A stretch of DNA of 64,000 nucleotides from Streptomyces liangshanensis. GTDB lineage: Bacteria > Actinomycetota > Actinomycetes > Streptomycetales > Streptomycetaceae. Of this stretch, positions 1-7,999 are shown one piece after another (positions within the stretch are counted from its first letter, which is position 1; each line of letters begins with the position of its first letter). Location of the stretch: NCBI RefSeq assembly GCF_011694815.1, contig NZ_CP050177.1, positions 310,001-374,000 of the forward strand, read 5' to 3'. The notes under the pieces are model-generated. The model was not told the origin of the DNA. It did not search any database and saw nothing but the letters and a program-made list of their open reading frames with translations. The position numbers were made by a program, and so were the translations under genes.

Positions 1-690
1 CAGGCCGCGCCGGGCGTCGTCCGGCGCCAGGTCCTCGCGGCGGGTGATCCCGCCGCCCAGGAAGCCCCGCCCGAGCGGGGAGAACGCGACGAAGCCGATG
101 CCCAGCTCCCGTACGGTGTCCAGCACGTCGTTCTGCTCGACGTCCCGGCTGAACAGGGAGTACTCCGACTGGAGCGCGGTCAGGGGGTGGACCGCGTGGG
201 CCCGGCGGATCTGGTCGGGGGTCGCCTCCGACAGGCCGAGGTAACGGACCTTCCCGGCCCTGACCATCTCGGCCATCGCGCCCACGGTCTCCTCGACCGG
301 CACGTCGGGGTCCACGCGGTGCAGGTAGTAGAGGTCGATGACGTCCGTGCCGAGGTGCTTCAGCGAACGGTCCACCGCCCGGTGGGCGTACCCGGGACTG
401 CCGTTCGGCCCGTGCGCCGTGCCGTCGTCGTCGAACTCCGTGGCGAACTTCGTCGCGAGGGTGATCTCGTCCCGGCGGGCGCCGAGGGCGCGCCCGACCA
501 GTCTCTCGTTCTCGAACGGCCCGTACGCCTCCGCGGTGTCGATGTGGGTGACACCGAGGTCGACGGCCCGGTTGAGCGTGGCGACGGCCTCCCGCTCGTC
601 GCGGGGGCCGTACCAGACGCTCATGCCCATCGCGCCCAGCCCTTCGGCGGAGACGGTCAGGCCCTGGGATCCGAGGTTCACGGTCTTCAT
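1..690 (-). CDS. Aldo/keto reductase, C-terminus cut by window edge
   Basis: NAD(P)H-dependent reduction of aldehydes or ketones by a cytosolic TIM-barrel enzyme. The 230 visible residues open with [19 protein letters not shown] and carry the family's catalytic tetrad in the expected order: Asp51 and Tyr56 in [14 protein letters not shown], Lys81 in ATKFATEF and His124 in YYLHRVDP. Homologues are about 320-330 residues, so roughly 95 C-terminal residues lie outside the window. The start codon overlaps the end of the upstream merR-type gene by 4 nt, so the two are translationally coupled and the reductase is the likely target of that regulator. The natural substrate cannot be told from sequence. 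Confidence 0.93.
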   Translation of the reverse strand, partial: MKTVNLGSQGLTVSAEGLGAMGMSVWYGPRDEREAVATLNRAVDLGVTHIDTAEAYGPFENERLVGRALGARRDEITLATKFATEFDDDGTAHGPNGSPGYAHRAVDRSLKHLGTDVIDLYYLHRVDPDVPVEETVGAMAEMVRAGKVRYLGLSEATPDQIRRAHAVHPLTALQSEYSLFSRDVEQNDVLDTVRELGIGFVAFSPLGRGFLGGGITRREDLAPDDARRGL

Positions 691-1100
691 CGGGAGGTGG
701 TGCCCTTTCGGTAGTAGGCGATCTTGCGCTCGATGGCGGCCAGATGACCGCGGGTCTCCGCGAGCTGGTCGAGGACGCGCTCGCGGTGTTGCTCCAGGAC
801 GGCCAGCCGGGCGGCTTCGGTGCCTTCCGTGCGGCAGATCTCGGTGAAGGCCCGGATGGCGCGGATGGGCATGCCGGTCCCGCGCAGCATGACGACGCCC
901 GAGATCCAGCCCAGGTCCCGAGCGTGGTACCGGCGCTGCCCGGAGGGCGCGCGGTCGGCGGGGGACGCCGTCAGGCCTTCGCGTTCGTAGTAGCGGAGCG
1001 TGTCGATGGTGAGGCCGGACACCGCCGCCGCCTCGCCGATCGTCAGCCCGTCGTCGGGGATCTCCACTTCCGGCGCCTGCCGGGGAACCGCTGCGTTCAT
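687..1100 (-). CDS. MerR-family transcriptional regulator
   Basis: DNA-binding regulator of 137 residues. The winged helix-turn-helix is near residues 19-70 ([20 protein letters not shown], then [11 protein letters not shown]), followed by a coiled dimerisation helix ending [14 protein letters not shown]. There is no cysteine cluster of the metal-binding MerR or SoxR kinds, so an organic or redox ligand is more likely. I chose the ATG at 1100 rather than the GTG at 1115 because a MerR-type promoter (35 box 1132-1137, 19-bp spacer, 10 box 1107-1112) ends 6 nt before it, which implies a leaderless message. The gene overlaps the downstream aldo/keto reductase by 4 nt; an autoregulated two-gene unit is inferred. 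Confidence 0.9.
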   Translation of the reverse strand: MNAAVPRQAPEVEIPDDGLTIGEAAAVSGLTIDTLRYYEREGLTASPADRAPSGQRRYHARDLGWISGVVMLRGTGMPIRAIRAFTEICRTEGTEAARLAVLEQHRERVLDQLAETRGHLAAIERKIAYYRKGTTSR

Positions 1101-1140
1101 GCGTCCAGCGTCCACCCTGGAGTGCGCTCCAGGGCAAATC
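1101..1140 (-). promoter_or_regulatory. MerR-type operator and leaderless promoter
   Basis: An inverted repeat CCCTGGAG-TGCG-CTCCAGGG (1115-1134) sits inside a 19-bp spacer between TTGCCC (minus strand, 1137-1132) and GACGCT (1112-1107). Over-long spacers that carry a dyad are the hallmark of MerR-activated promoters, and the CTGGAG/CTCCAG half-site resembles sites used by MerR proteins paired with aldo/keto reductases. Only 6 nt separate the 10 box from the ATG at 1100, so the transcript probably starts at the start codon. No Shine-Dalgarno sequence is present. Confidence 0.75.
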
Positions 1141-1272
1141 CCCCGTGTGAGGCTCGCCGCACGGGCGGGGTGGCGCGGCCGGGTCCGTCAGCCGCGGAAA
1201 GGATCTGTTCTCTCGGCGTGTCGGGCCACTTCGTGGCAGGGTGTGTGCCGATCACGGACGCGAGGAGGCCCC

Positions 1273-1869
1273 ATGGGCGAGAGCACCACCGGCACGGAAG
1301 CATGTCTGGGCTTCGACGACTGGACGTGGCTGAACCCGCCCGCCCGCTGGGCCCCGTACGACGACGCGCTCGACGTCACGACCGATCCGGACACCGACTT
1401 CTGGGTGACCACGCACTACGACTTCGTCCGGGACACGGGGCACGCGCTGCTGCGGCCGGTGCCCGCGCGGTTCCGGCTGCGGGCGACGTTCAGTGGTGAT
1501 TACCACGAACAGTACGACCAGGCGGGGCTGTTGCTCCGGATCGACGAGAAGAACTGGATCAAGACCGGCATCGAGTACGTCGACGGCAGGCAGCAGTTGA
1601 GCGCGGTGGTGACGCGCGAGGTGTCCGACTGGAACGTCGTACCGCTCGCGTATCTCACCGACGCCCCGGGGCCGGTGACCGTCGAACTGCGGCGCGAGGG
1701 CGACACGGTGACGATCCTGTACGGCGTCGGCGGCGCCCCGGAGACGATGCTGCGCCTCGCGTACTTCCCGCCGGAGGTGCCCGCGCAGGCCGGGCCGATG
1801 TGCGCGTCGCCCGACGGGAAGGGCTTCACGGCGCGGTTCACCGCGCTGCGTCTCGACGCGCTCACCTGA
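1273..1869 (+). CDS. DUF1349 domain protein
   Basis: A 198-residue soluble protein matching the DUF1349 family, a concanavalin-like beta-sandwich fold often described as regulation-of-enolase-like but with no proven biochemical role. Recognisable blocks are a Trp-rich start (DDWTWLNPPARW), DFWVTTHYDFVRDTGH, then QAGLLLRIDEKNWIKTGIEY near residues 90-110 and the closing PMCASPDGKGFTARF. The ATG at 1273 is preceded by AGGAGG at 1263-1268; a longer open frame upstream overlaps the merR promoter and is not used. Transcribed divergently from merR. The stop codon lies in a short tandem repeat (1867-1889). Confidence 0.88.
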   Translation: MGESTTGTEACLGFDDWTWLNPPARWAPYDDALDVTTDPDTDFWVTTHYDFVRDTGHALLRPVPARFRLRATFSGDYHEQYDQAGLLLRIDEKNWIKTGIEYVDGRQQLSAVVTREVSDWNVVPLAYLTDAPGPVTVELRREGDTVTILYGVGGAPETMLRLAYFPPEVPAQAGPMCASPDGKGFTARFTALRLDALT

Positions 1870-1889
1870 GGTGACGTGAGGTGAGGTGG
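1867..1889. repeat. 10-bp tandem repeat spanning a stop codon
   Basis: TGAGGTGACG is followed at once by TGAGGTGAGG and a partial third TGG. The first TGA is the stop codon of the DUF1349 gene. Confidence 0.6.
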
Positions 1890-1977
1890 CTCCGGCCGCG
1901 GGAGGCCCTCTGGTGCCTGCCGCGGCCGGGCGCTTTGCTGGTGGGTGTCCCCCGTCGTCCGACCGCGAGGACCCGCC

Positions 1978-3405
1978 ATGACGCAGCCGACCGAACCCGC
2001 CGGACCCGCCCCACTGCCGGCATCCGCCCCACTGGCAACATCCGCCCCGCCGCCCGTACCCGGACCGCGCCAGGTGCCCCTCCTCGGGAACCTGCCCGCG
2101 TTCGCCCGCGACCCGCTGGGCTTCTTCACCCGGTTACGGGGGCTCGGCGACCTCGTCGAGTGGAAACTCGGCCCGCAGCGTGCCCTGTTCCTCTCCCGGC
2201 CCGAGCACATCGGGGAGTTGCTCACGGGCGTCGAGACGCGCTACCGCCACCCCGAACTCGGCTGGGCGTTCAAGCTGGTGCTCGGCGACGGGGTGGTCAC
2301 CTCGGAGGGGCCCGCCTGGCGCCGCAAGCGCGCGCTGGTGCAGCCCGCGGTACGTCCCCGCCGGGTCAGGGCCCACGCGGGCACGATGACGGACTGCGCG
2401 GCCGCGCTGGCGGCCGGCTGGCGGCCGGGCCGGCGCGTCGACGTCCGGCGGGAGATGCTCGGCCTCACCCAGCGCATCGCGGTACAGACCCTGTTCGGCG
2501 CCGACACGGCGGGGCGCGAGAGCGCGATCGGTCCGGCGATGGACGTCGCGCAGCGGGAGATCGGGAGTGAGTTCCGGGGGCTGACCCTCTTCCTGCCGCC
2601 GTGGGTGCCCACGCCGGGCCGCCACCGGCTCAAGAAGGCCGTGGCGGTCATCGACCGCGAGGTCGCGCGGGTCACCGACCACCGCAGGCGCGCCGGGGAC
2701 GGGGAGGCCAGGGACGACCTGCTCAGCCGGCTGCTCGCGGCCCGGGACGAGGAGGGCGAGCCGCTCGGCGACAAGGAGATCCGCGACGAGGCGGTGACGC
2801 TCTACATCGGCGGCCACGAGACGACGGGCACGACGCTGACCTGGGCGTGGTACCTCCTGTCCCGCAATCCCGGGGCGCGGGCGCTGCTGGACCGGGAGCT
2901 GGCGGACGTCCTCGCCGGCCGGCCGCCGGGGCACGACGACGTCAAGGATCTGCCGTGGACCGAGCGGATCGTGAAGGAGACCCTGCGGCTCTACCCGCCG
3001 GTCTGGCTGATGACCGCGATCGCCAAGGAGGGTTCGACGCTGGCGGGGCGGCCGGTGGCGGAGGGCACGGTCCTGTGGTCCAGCCAGTGGAGCGCCCACC
3101 GTGACCCCCGTTGGTTCCCCGACCCCGAGGCGTTCCGCCCGGAGCGGTGGGACCCGGACGCCTCCCCCGCCGTACCGGACCACGCGTGGTTCCCGTTCGG
3201 GGGCGGCGCGCGGGCGTGTCTGGGCGCGCGGTTCGCGATGGTCGAGGCGGTGCTCGTGCTGGCGACGCTGGCGCAGCGTTTCCACATCGAGGTGGAGGGG
3301 GGCGAGAACCCGCCGAGGACGGGCCTCACACTCCAGCCGTCGCTGCCGGTACGGGGGACGCTGCGCGCGGCCGTCCCGCCCGGCGCCGTACCCCGGCAGG
3401 CGTGA
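1978..3405 (+). CDS. Cytochrome P450
   Basis: Haem-thiolate monooxygenase of 475 residues, probably soluble because the N-terminus is Pro/Ala-rich without a membrane anchor. Visible family signatures are the I-helix oxygen-activation motif GGHETTGTTLTW near residue 280, the K-helix KETLRLYPP, the PERF-region substitute FRPERW, and the haem-binding loop FPFGGGARACLGARF with the axial Cys near 414. The Gly-His-Glu-Thr-Thr I-helix and length are more like self-standing CYP102/CYP4-like bacterial P450s than the 400-residue class typical of antibiotic clusters. No ferredoxin or reductase is nearby, so electrons must come from elsewhere. The ATG at 1978 follows a GAGGA about 7 nt upstream; a GTG at 1945 is less likely. 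Confidence 0.92.
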   Translation: MTQPTEPAGPAPLPASAPLATSAPPPVPGPRQVPLLGNLPAFARDPLGFFTRLRGLGDLVEWKLGPQRALFLSRPEHIGELLTGVETRYRHPELGWAFKLVLGDGVVTSEGPAWRRKRALVQPAVRPRRVRAHAGTMTDCAAALAAGWRPGRRVDVRREMLGLTQRIAVQTLFGADTAGRESAIGPAMDVAQREIGSEFRGLTLFLPPWVPTPGRHRLKKAVAVIDREVARVTDHRRRAGDGEARDDLLSRLLAARDEEGEPLGDKEIRDEAVTLYIGGHETTGTTLTWAWYLLSRNPGARALLDRELADVLAGRPPGHDDVKDLPWTERIVKETLRLYPPVWLMTAIAKEGSTLAGRPVAEGTVLWSSQWSAHRDPRWFPDPEAFRPERWDPDASPAVPDHAWFPFGGGARACLGARFAMVEAVLVLATLAQRFHIEVEGGENPPRTGLTLQPSLPVRGTLRAAVPPGAVPRQA

Positions 3406-3410
3406 ACGGG

Positions 3411-3446
3411 CCGCGCGGGGCCGTCCACCGACCCGGCCCCGCGCGG
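3411..3446. terminator. Bidirectional terminator hairpin
   Basis: A perfect 13-bp stem (CCGCGCGGGGCCG at 3411-3423 with its complement at 3434-3446) and a 10-nt loop lie between the convergent P450 and small membrane-protein genes. There is no T-tract, as is usual in Streptomyces. Confidence 0.75.
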
Positions 3447-3476
3447 GAGTTGTGGGGCCTGTCGGAGCGGCTCACG

Positions 3477-3725
3477 TCAGCGGCGTTTCCCCTCCTGGTC
3501 CCCTGAGGACAGGACGGCGCCGCGCCCGGCCGCGTCCGCCGCCGCGCCCATGGCGAGGCCCGCGACGACGAGGATCACCGACACGTAGATCTCGTAGCCG
3601 TCGAAGGCGTCGAGCCTGGCCACCAGGGACCAGATGCTGAACCGCCCGCCGGTCAGCTCGTGCAGGAGGCCGCCCACCCCCTGGGACAGCAGGACGAAGC
3701 AGAGGAAACCGAAGAAGGTCTTCAC
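3477..3725 (-). CDS. Small two-helix membrane protein, hypothetical
   Basis: 82 residues starting MKTFFGFLCFVLLSQGVGG. Two hydrophobic segments are evident, about residues 3-20 and 46-65 (YVSVILVVAGLAMGAAAD), followed by a charged tail SSGDQEGKRR. No known domain is recognised. The GTG at 3725 is chosen because the frame upstream is proline/alanine-rich and would put charged residues before the first helix; a GGAGAG lies directly against this GTG, so the start is not firm. It sits alone between a terminator and the large phosphodiesterase gene, all on or against the minus strand. Confidence 0.6.
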   Translation of the reverse strand: MKTFFGFLCFVLLSQGVGGLLHELTGGRFSIWSLVARLDAFDGYEIYVSVILVVAGLAMGAAADAAGRGAVLSSGDQEGKRR

Positions 3726-3836
3726 CTCTCCGAGGCTAGGGACGGCGGCGGGGCGCGGCCATAGGCCATCGGCAGCGGCCGCCGCGACCAAAGTCGCGGG
3801 CGGCCCGCCGGCCGGCCTACCGAAGTCTGCCCCGCG

Positions 3837-6800
3837 TCACCCCGTCCCCGTCCGGACGGCGGCCGGGACCGCCGGGTCCGCCGTCGCCTCGACGACCGTC
3901 CGGGCCGTGCGGGTCACGCCGTTGACCGTCACCGCGAGCGTCACCGTCCCGGGCCGCAGCGCGGTGAGCGTGCCCGTGGCCGGGTCGAAGAACGCCACGT
4001 GCCGGTCCCGTACCCCGCGCCGCCCGTCCCCGATCAGCACGCCGGGCGAGCCGGTCCAGTCCGCGCTGAGCGGGAAGGCCACCGGCACCCGCCTGCCGCC
4101 CTGGGTGACCTCCGCCGTCACGTGCGCCCGGTGTCCCGGGGCCAGCGCCGCCGGGGCGTCCAGGGCCAGCGCGTCGGTGTGCGCGCGGGTCCGGACCGAG
4201 ATCCAGTCGGGGCCGCCCGTCCAGGGCGCCCGCCGGGCGGCGGTCCGGTCGCCCGGGGAGACCCGGTCCACGCCGATCAGGGACCACCCGGTGAAGCCGC
4301 CCTCGGCGGGCGGGGCGGCGGGCGCCTTACCCGCGTTGCCGTTGACGAGATACGGCACCCCGTCCACCCGCGAGGCGTCGAAGACCCCGACGTGGCCGCC
4401 GATCAGCGCGGCGCCCTTGCCGGTCGTACGGCGGAAGTCGGCGAGCCACCCTTCGAGGAGCGCGGCCTCCTTGCGGTCGCCGAGCTGGCTCGCCTTCTGG
4501 ACGGTCGGGTCGCGGGGCGGTACGTGCTCGATCACCACGACCGAGCCCACGCGGTCGTCGCGCGCCGCCGCGTCCAACTGCGCGCGTGCCGCCACGATCT
4601 GGGCGAGGCCGCCGCCGCGCAGCGACAGGCTGGACGTGTCGAGGGTGAGGAACCGGGTCCCCCGGTGGTCGAACACCCGCTGGGCGGACCCGAATTGGGC
4701 GGTGAAGTGCTCGATGCTCCCGCCCATCACCTCGTGGTTGCCCGGCACGTAGTACCAGGGCAGCGTGTCCCCCAGCTCCTCGGTCAGCACCCGGCGCGCG
4801 AACGCCAGGTCCTCGGGCGCCCCCTCGTCCACCAGGTCCCCGTTGATCACGAGGAAGTCGGGCCGGGCCGCCTTGATCTCGCGCAGGGTGCGGCGGGCCT
4901 GTGCCACGAGCGCGCTGTCGGGGTCGCGGGCGACGAACTGGGCGTCCGACATCACCGCGAACCGCCAGTCCCGGCCTTCCGTACGGGCGGCGGTGGCGAT
5001 CAACGGGTCGGCCCGGCGCGGCTGTTCGGGCAGGTCCACGGTGGGCGGCAGCCGTACCGTCAGGTCGTCCAGCACGACCTCCCCGGTGTACTGCTTCGTC
5101 GCCGCGGTCTCGGCGAGGTAGAAGCGGTACACGCTCAGCGGGGCCGCGGCGCCCTCGGGCACGGCGAAGGTCACCTGCCGCCAGCCGGTCCAGGTGACGT
5201 AGGGGCCGCGCAGCAACTGGTCGGAGCCCGCCGCGTCCTTGAGGTGCAGCGTGGGCCAGGCGCCCCGGCCGTCCCCCTTGATCCAGAGCGCGAAGGACTG
5301 CGGGCGGCCGGGGACCTGGACCGGCGCGGGCGGCAGCGCGTAGGCGGCGCGGGTCGCCGTCGACCGCGTGAAGTCGTAGCCGAGACGCAGGGCGGTGCCG
5401 GTACGGCCGTCCGGCACCGCGCCGACCGAGCCGTCCGCCCGCGCCTGGGCGAAGGTCCAGGACGCGGCGTCGTCGAAGCCGGTGACCGGCCGCTCCTCCA
5501 GTCCGACGGTGACGGCGAGCGCGGTGGTGACCCCGCCGGCGGTGACCGTGATCCGGCCGGCCCCCGCGCCCGTCAGGGAGCGGACGGTGAAGTTCCCGGC
5601 GCCGTCGTCGGTGACGGCGAACAGCGAGCGGTCGAAGTCCAGGGTGACGTCACGGGGTTCGACCGGGGCACTGGTGCCGTGGGCGTCGAACCCGACGATC
5701 CCGAAGGTGCCGGAGGCCGCCGCGTCCGCGAGTCCGACCCGCCGGGTCGTGGGGCTGATCCGGTCGAGCCGGTCGAGGACGGTCAGCTCCGTACCGCCGC
5801 CGGCCCGGCCGCGCTCGGCCCTCACCTCGGTCGTGCCGCTCGCGCGGGCGGTGAACAGGCCGTGCGCGTCGACCCGGCCGACGGCGGAGCGTACGGCCCG
5901 CCAGTGCGGGGTGCCGGCGGCCGGCCCGTACGTCTCGTCGTGACCGGCGGCGGTCAGTTGCCGGGTCAGGCCGGGGAAGACGCGCTCGGGGTGGCCGCCC
6001 CTGACGGGGTCGGCGGTCGGCGCGCCGCCCGCGGGGGTACGGGTTCCGACCCAGAAGCCGTCGAGCCGCCCGCTACCCTCCGGGGCGGTGAGGGCGAGGC
6101 CGTTGGGGACGGCGCGCTCGCTGCCGTCGGAGGGGCTGTTCTCCACGCGCAGGCCGTCCTGACCGGGGACGCGGGCGAGCAGCGTCGAGGAGCCGCCGCC
6201 GTCGAGGTTGAGCGCGCTGTACGAACCGGCGCGGCGCATCATCTCGCCGAGCCGGGTGAGCGTGACCCCGCCGCTGTCGGCCTGGCGGCCGTCGACGGTG
6301 AGGATCTGCATCACGGACCCGTCGCGCGAGAAGCCGACGGCGGTACGCGGGGCGGCGGAGTTGTTGCCCTCGCCGTCGTGGTTCTGCGCGACCCCGCCGA
6401 CGACGAGCTGTTCCCGGCCGCCGACCGCGGTACGGGGCACCGGCCCGCCGTCGTCGGTGCGCGGGCGGTACTCGACCGTCACCGGGTCGCCCGGGCGCAG
6501 CGCCCGGAGCGCCTCGGCGCCCGCTTCCCGGCCGACCAGGACGGTGGTGCCGGGGGCGACGGGCCCGGCGCCGGGGCGGTCCGCCACGGAGACGACCCGG
6601 CCGTCGCGGACGACGGCCTCCGCGACGGGCGCCGCCCGGTCGACGGTCAGGGCGCGGTCGGCGCCGCCCCAGCCGGGTGTGTAGAGGCCGAGGGCGCCGG
6701 GCGGCACGTTCGCGGCGTTGTAGGCGGCCAGCGGGCGCGTTCCCGAGGGCAGGGTCACGGTCCCGTCGAAGTAGAGGCGGAGGATCCGGCCGGCGTTCCC

Positions 6801-7355
6801 GGGGCCGATCCCGGCGGCCCGCTCGGCGCCGGCCGCCGGGGAGTGGTCGACCTCGCCGTTCCTGATGCCGGGGCCCTGCGGCGCGCCCGTCTCGTTGATG
6901 TCGAAGAAGTCCGCGTTGATCGCGGCGACGGTACGGCGCCCGGCGCCCGGGTCGTGGAGCGCGGCCAGTTCGGAGACCGTACGCCGGCCGGAGACCTGGC
7001 CGGAGGACAGGTAGTCGGCCCGCGCCCCGGCGCCGAGGTCCACGGAGAGCGCGTCGACCCTCAGCCAGGCGGCCGCTTCGAGGCGGTCGTACGAGGTGAG
7101 CGTGACGCCGGGGGCGACGGGGCGGGAGGAGCGCGCCGTCTCCAGGCCTTCCGCGTCGCCGCCGGCGCTCGCCGTCACGGGTGGGCCGCCGGGCGCGCTC
7201 GCCGGCGGGGGCGCGACCGGCCGCAGGATCTCGGCGGCGGTCAGCGGCCGGGGGTCGGGGGTGGAGTCGGCGAAGGACGGGGAGACCGCCCCGGCCGTCA
7301 GGGCGGTCGCCGCCGTGAAGAGCACGACGGACCGCCAGGCGTTGCCTGGGCCCAC
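3837..7355 (-). CDS. Secreted phosphodiester glycosidase / metallophosphatase fusion
   Basis: A 1172-residue exported protein combining two hydrolase modules. After a signal peptide (AWRSVVLFTAATALTAGAVS, cleavage near SFADS) comes an NAGPA-type phosphodiester glycosidase domain in the first 420 residues, with its conserved core RTAVGFSRDG and SYSALNLDGGGSSTLL. The middle third is beta-rich, with Big-like and carbohydrate-binding-like stretches (FALWIKGDGRGAWPTLHLKD). The last third is a calcineurin-like phosphoesterase: MSDAQF, INGDLVDEG, YVPGNHEVMG, VVIEHVPPRD and GGHVGVFD supply the metal ligands. I start it at the GTG at 7355 because AGGAG stands 5 nt upstream; the ATG at 7385 would place that ribosome site inside the gene. 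It likely acts on cell-wall or extracellular phosphodiesters; the substrate is unknown. Confidence 0.85.
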   Translation of the reverse strand: MGPGNAWRSVVLFTAATALTAGAVSPSFADSTPDPRPLTAAEILRPVAPPPASAPGGPPVTASAGGDAEGLETARSSRPVAPGVTLTSYDRLEAAAWLRVDALSVDLGAGARADYLSSGQVSGRRTVSELAALHDPGAGRRTVAAINADFFDINETGAPQGPGIRNGEVDHSPAAGAERAAGIGPGNAGRILRLYFDGTVTLPSGTRPLAAYNAANVPPGALGLYTPGWGGADRALTVDRAAPVAEAVVRDGRVVSVADRPGAGPVAPGTTVLVGREAGAEALRALRPGDPVTVEYRPRTDDGGPVPRTAVGGREQLVVGGVAQNHDGEGNNSAAPRTAVGFSRDGSVMQILTVDGRQADSGGVTLTRLGEMMRRAGSYSALNLDGGGSSTLLARVPGQDGLRVENSPSDGSERAVPNGLALTAPEGSGRLDGFWVGTRTPAGGAPTADPVRGGHPERVFPGLTRQLTAAGHDETYGPAAGTPHWRAVRSAVGRVDAHGLFTARASGTTEVRAERGRAGGGTELTVLDRLDRISPTTRRVGLADAAASGTFGIVGFDAHGTSAPVEPRDVTLDFDRSLFAVTDDGAGNFTVRSLTGAGAGRITVTAGGVTTALAVTVGLEERPVTGFDDAASWTFAQARADGSVGAVPDGRTGTALRLGYDFTRSTATRAAYALPPAPVQVPGRPQSFALWIKGDGRGAWPTLHLKDAAGSDQLLRGPYVTWTGWRQVTFAVPEGAAAPLSVYRFYLAETAATKQYTGEVVLDDLTVRLPPTVDLPEQPRRADPLIATAARTEGRDWRFAVMSDAQFVARDPDSALVAQARRTLREIKAARPDFLVINGDLVDEGAPEDLAFARRVLTEELGDTLPWYYVPGNHEVMGGSIEHFTAQFGSAQRVFDHRGTRFLTLDTSSLSLRGGGLAQIVAARAQLDAAARDDRVGSVVVIEHVPPRDPTVQKASQLGDRKEAALLEGWLADFRRTTGKGAALIGGHVGVFDASRVDGVPYLVNGNAGKAPAAPPAEGGFTGWSLIGVDRVSPGDRTAARRAPWTGGPDWISVRTRAHTDALALDAPAALAPGHRAHVTAEVTQGGRRVPVAFPLSADWTGSPGVLIGDGRRGVRDRHVAFFDPATGTLTALRPGTVTLAVTVNGVTRTARTVVEATADPAVPAAVRTGTG

Positions 7356-7564
7356 AACTTCTCCTGGAGGACGGTGGATTGGCATGGGTGAGGACTCTCG
7401 GCGACCAGCATTGCCGTGCACACACCAATGAACCAGGGGTTCGGGGAAACGCCGGGGAGAACACGCGAGGGCGGAAACTTTCGGTGCGGTGTCGATCGCG
7501 GGGTCTCCCGTTCGACGTAAGGATGAGAGGCGGGACAAGCCCCGCCCCGGACCGAGGAGTCACC

Positions 7565-7921
7565 ATGCCGCGCTTCCTGACGATGATCCGCGTCGACGAG
7601 CGGAACCCCCCGACCGATCCGCCGGGACCCGAGTTCGAGGAGCGCATGGGCGCGCTGCTGGAGGAGATCACCAAGGCGGGGGTCATGCTCGACACGGCCG
7701 GTCTGACGCCGACGTCCGAGGGCACCCGGGTCACCTGGGCCGACGGCAAGGTCCGCTACACGGACGGGCCCTTCACCGAGACCAAGGAAGTCATCGGCGG
7801 GTACTCGCTGATCCAGGCCAGGGACAAGGCCGAGGCCCTGGAGTGGGCCCGGCGTTTCCTGGAGATCCACCCGGCCCACTGGAGCATCACCGCGGAGGTC
7901 CGGGAGATCACCGAGGGCTGA
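7565..7921 (+). CDS. YCII-related (DGPF) domain protein
   Basis: 118 residues of the YCII/DGPF fold, a small dimeric alpha-beta barrel. The name-giving motif is intact in YTDGPFTETKEVIGGY (residues about 59-74), preceded by MPRFLTMIRVDE. In actinobacteria such proteins often sit beside ECF sigma factors, but no sigma factor is adjacent here. GAGGAG at 7554-7559 supports the ATG at 7565. Divergent from the large fusion hydrolase and followed by a strong terminator, so it is probably monocistronic. No enzymatic function is assigned. Confidence 0.88.
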   Translation: MPRFLTMIRVDERNPPTDPPGPEFEERMGALLEEITKAGVMLDTAGLTPTSEGTRVTWADGKVRYTDGPFTETKEVIGGYSLIQARDKAEALEWARRFLEIHPAHWSITAEVREITEG

Positions 7922-7931
7922 GCGGTCCGGT

Positions 7932-7964
7932 GGCGCGGACGGGGCCCGGCGCCCCGTCCGCGCC
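7932..7964. terminator. Bidirectional terminator hairpin
   Basis: A perfect 14-bp GC stem (GGCGCGGACGGGGC and its complement) around a 5-nt loop separates the convergent YCII and SpoIIE-phosphatase genes. Confidence 0.8.
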
Positions 7965-7999
7965 CCGCGCCGCGTTCACAGGGGTCCCGCCGGGGGCGC

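Noticed and set aside
3999..7391. Very long open frame antisense to the fusion hydrolase
   Set aside because: Composition is Gly/Arg/Pro-rich, typical of the antisense frame of a high-GC gene; the minus-strand gene has clear domains.
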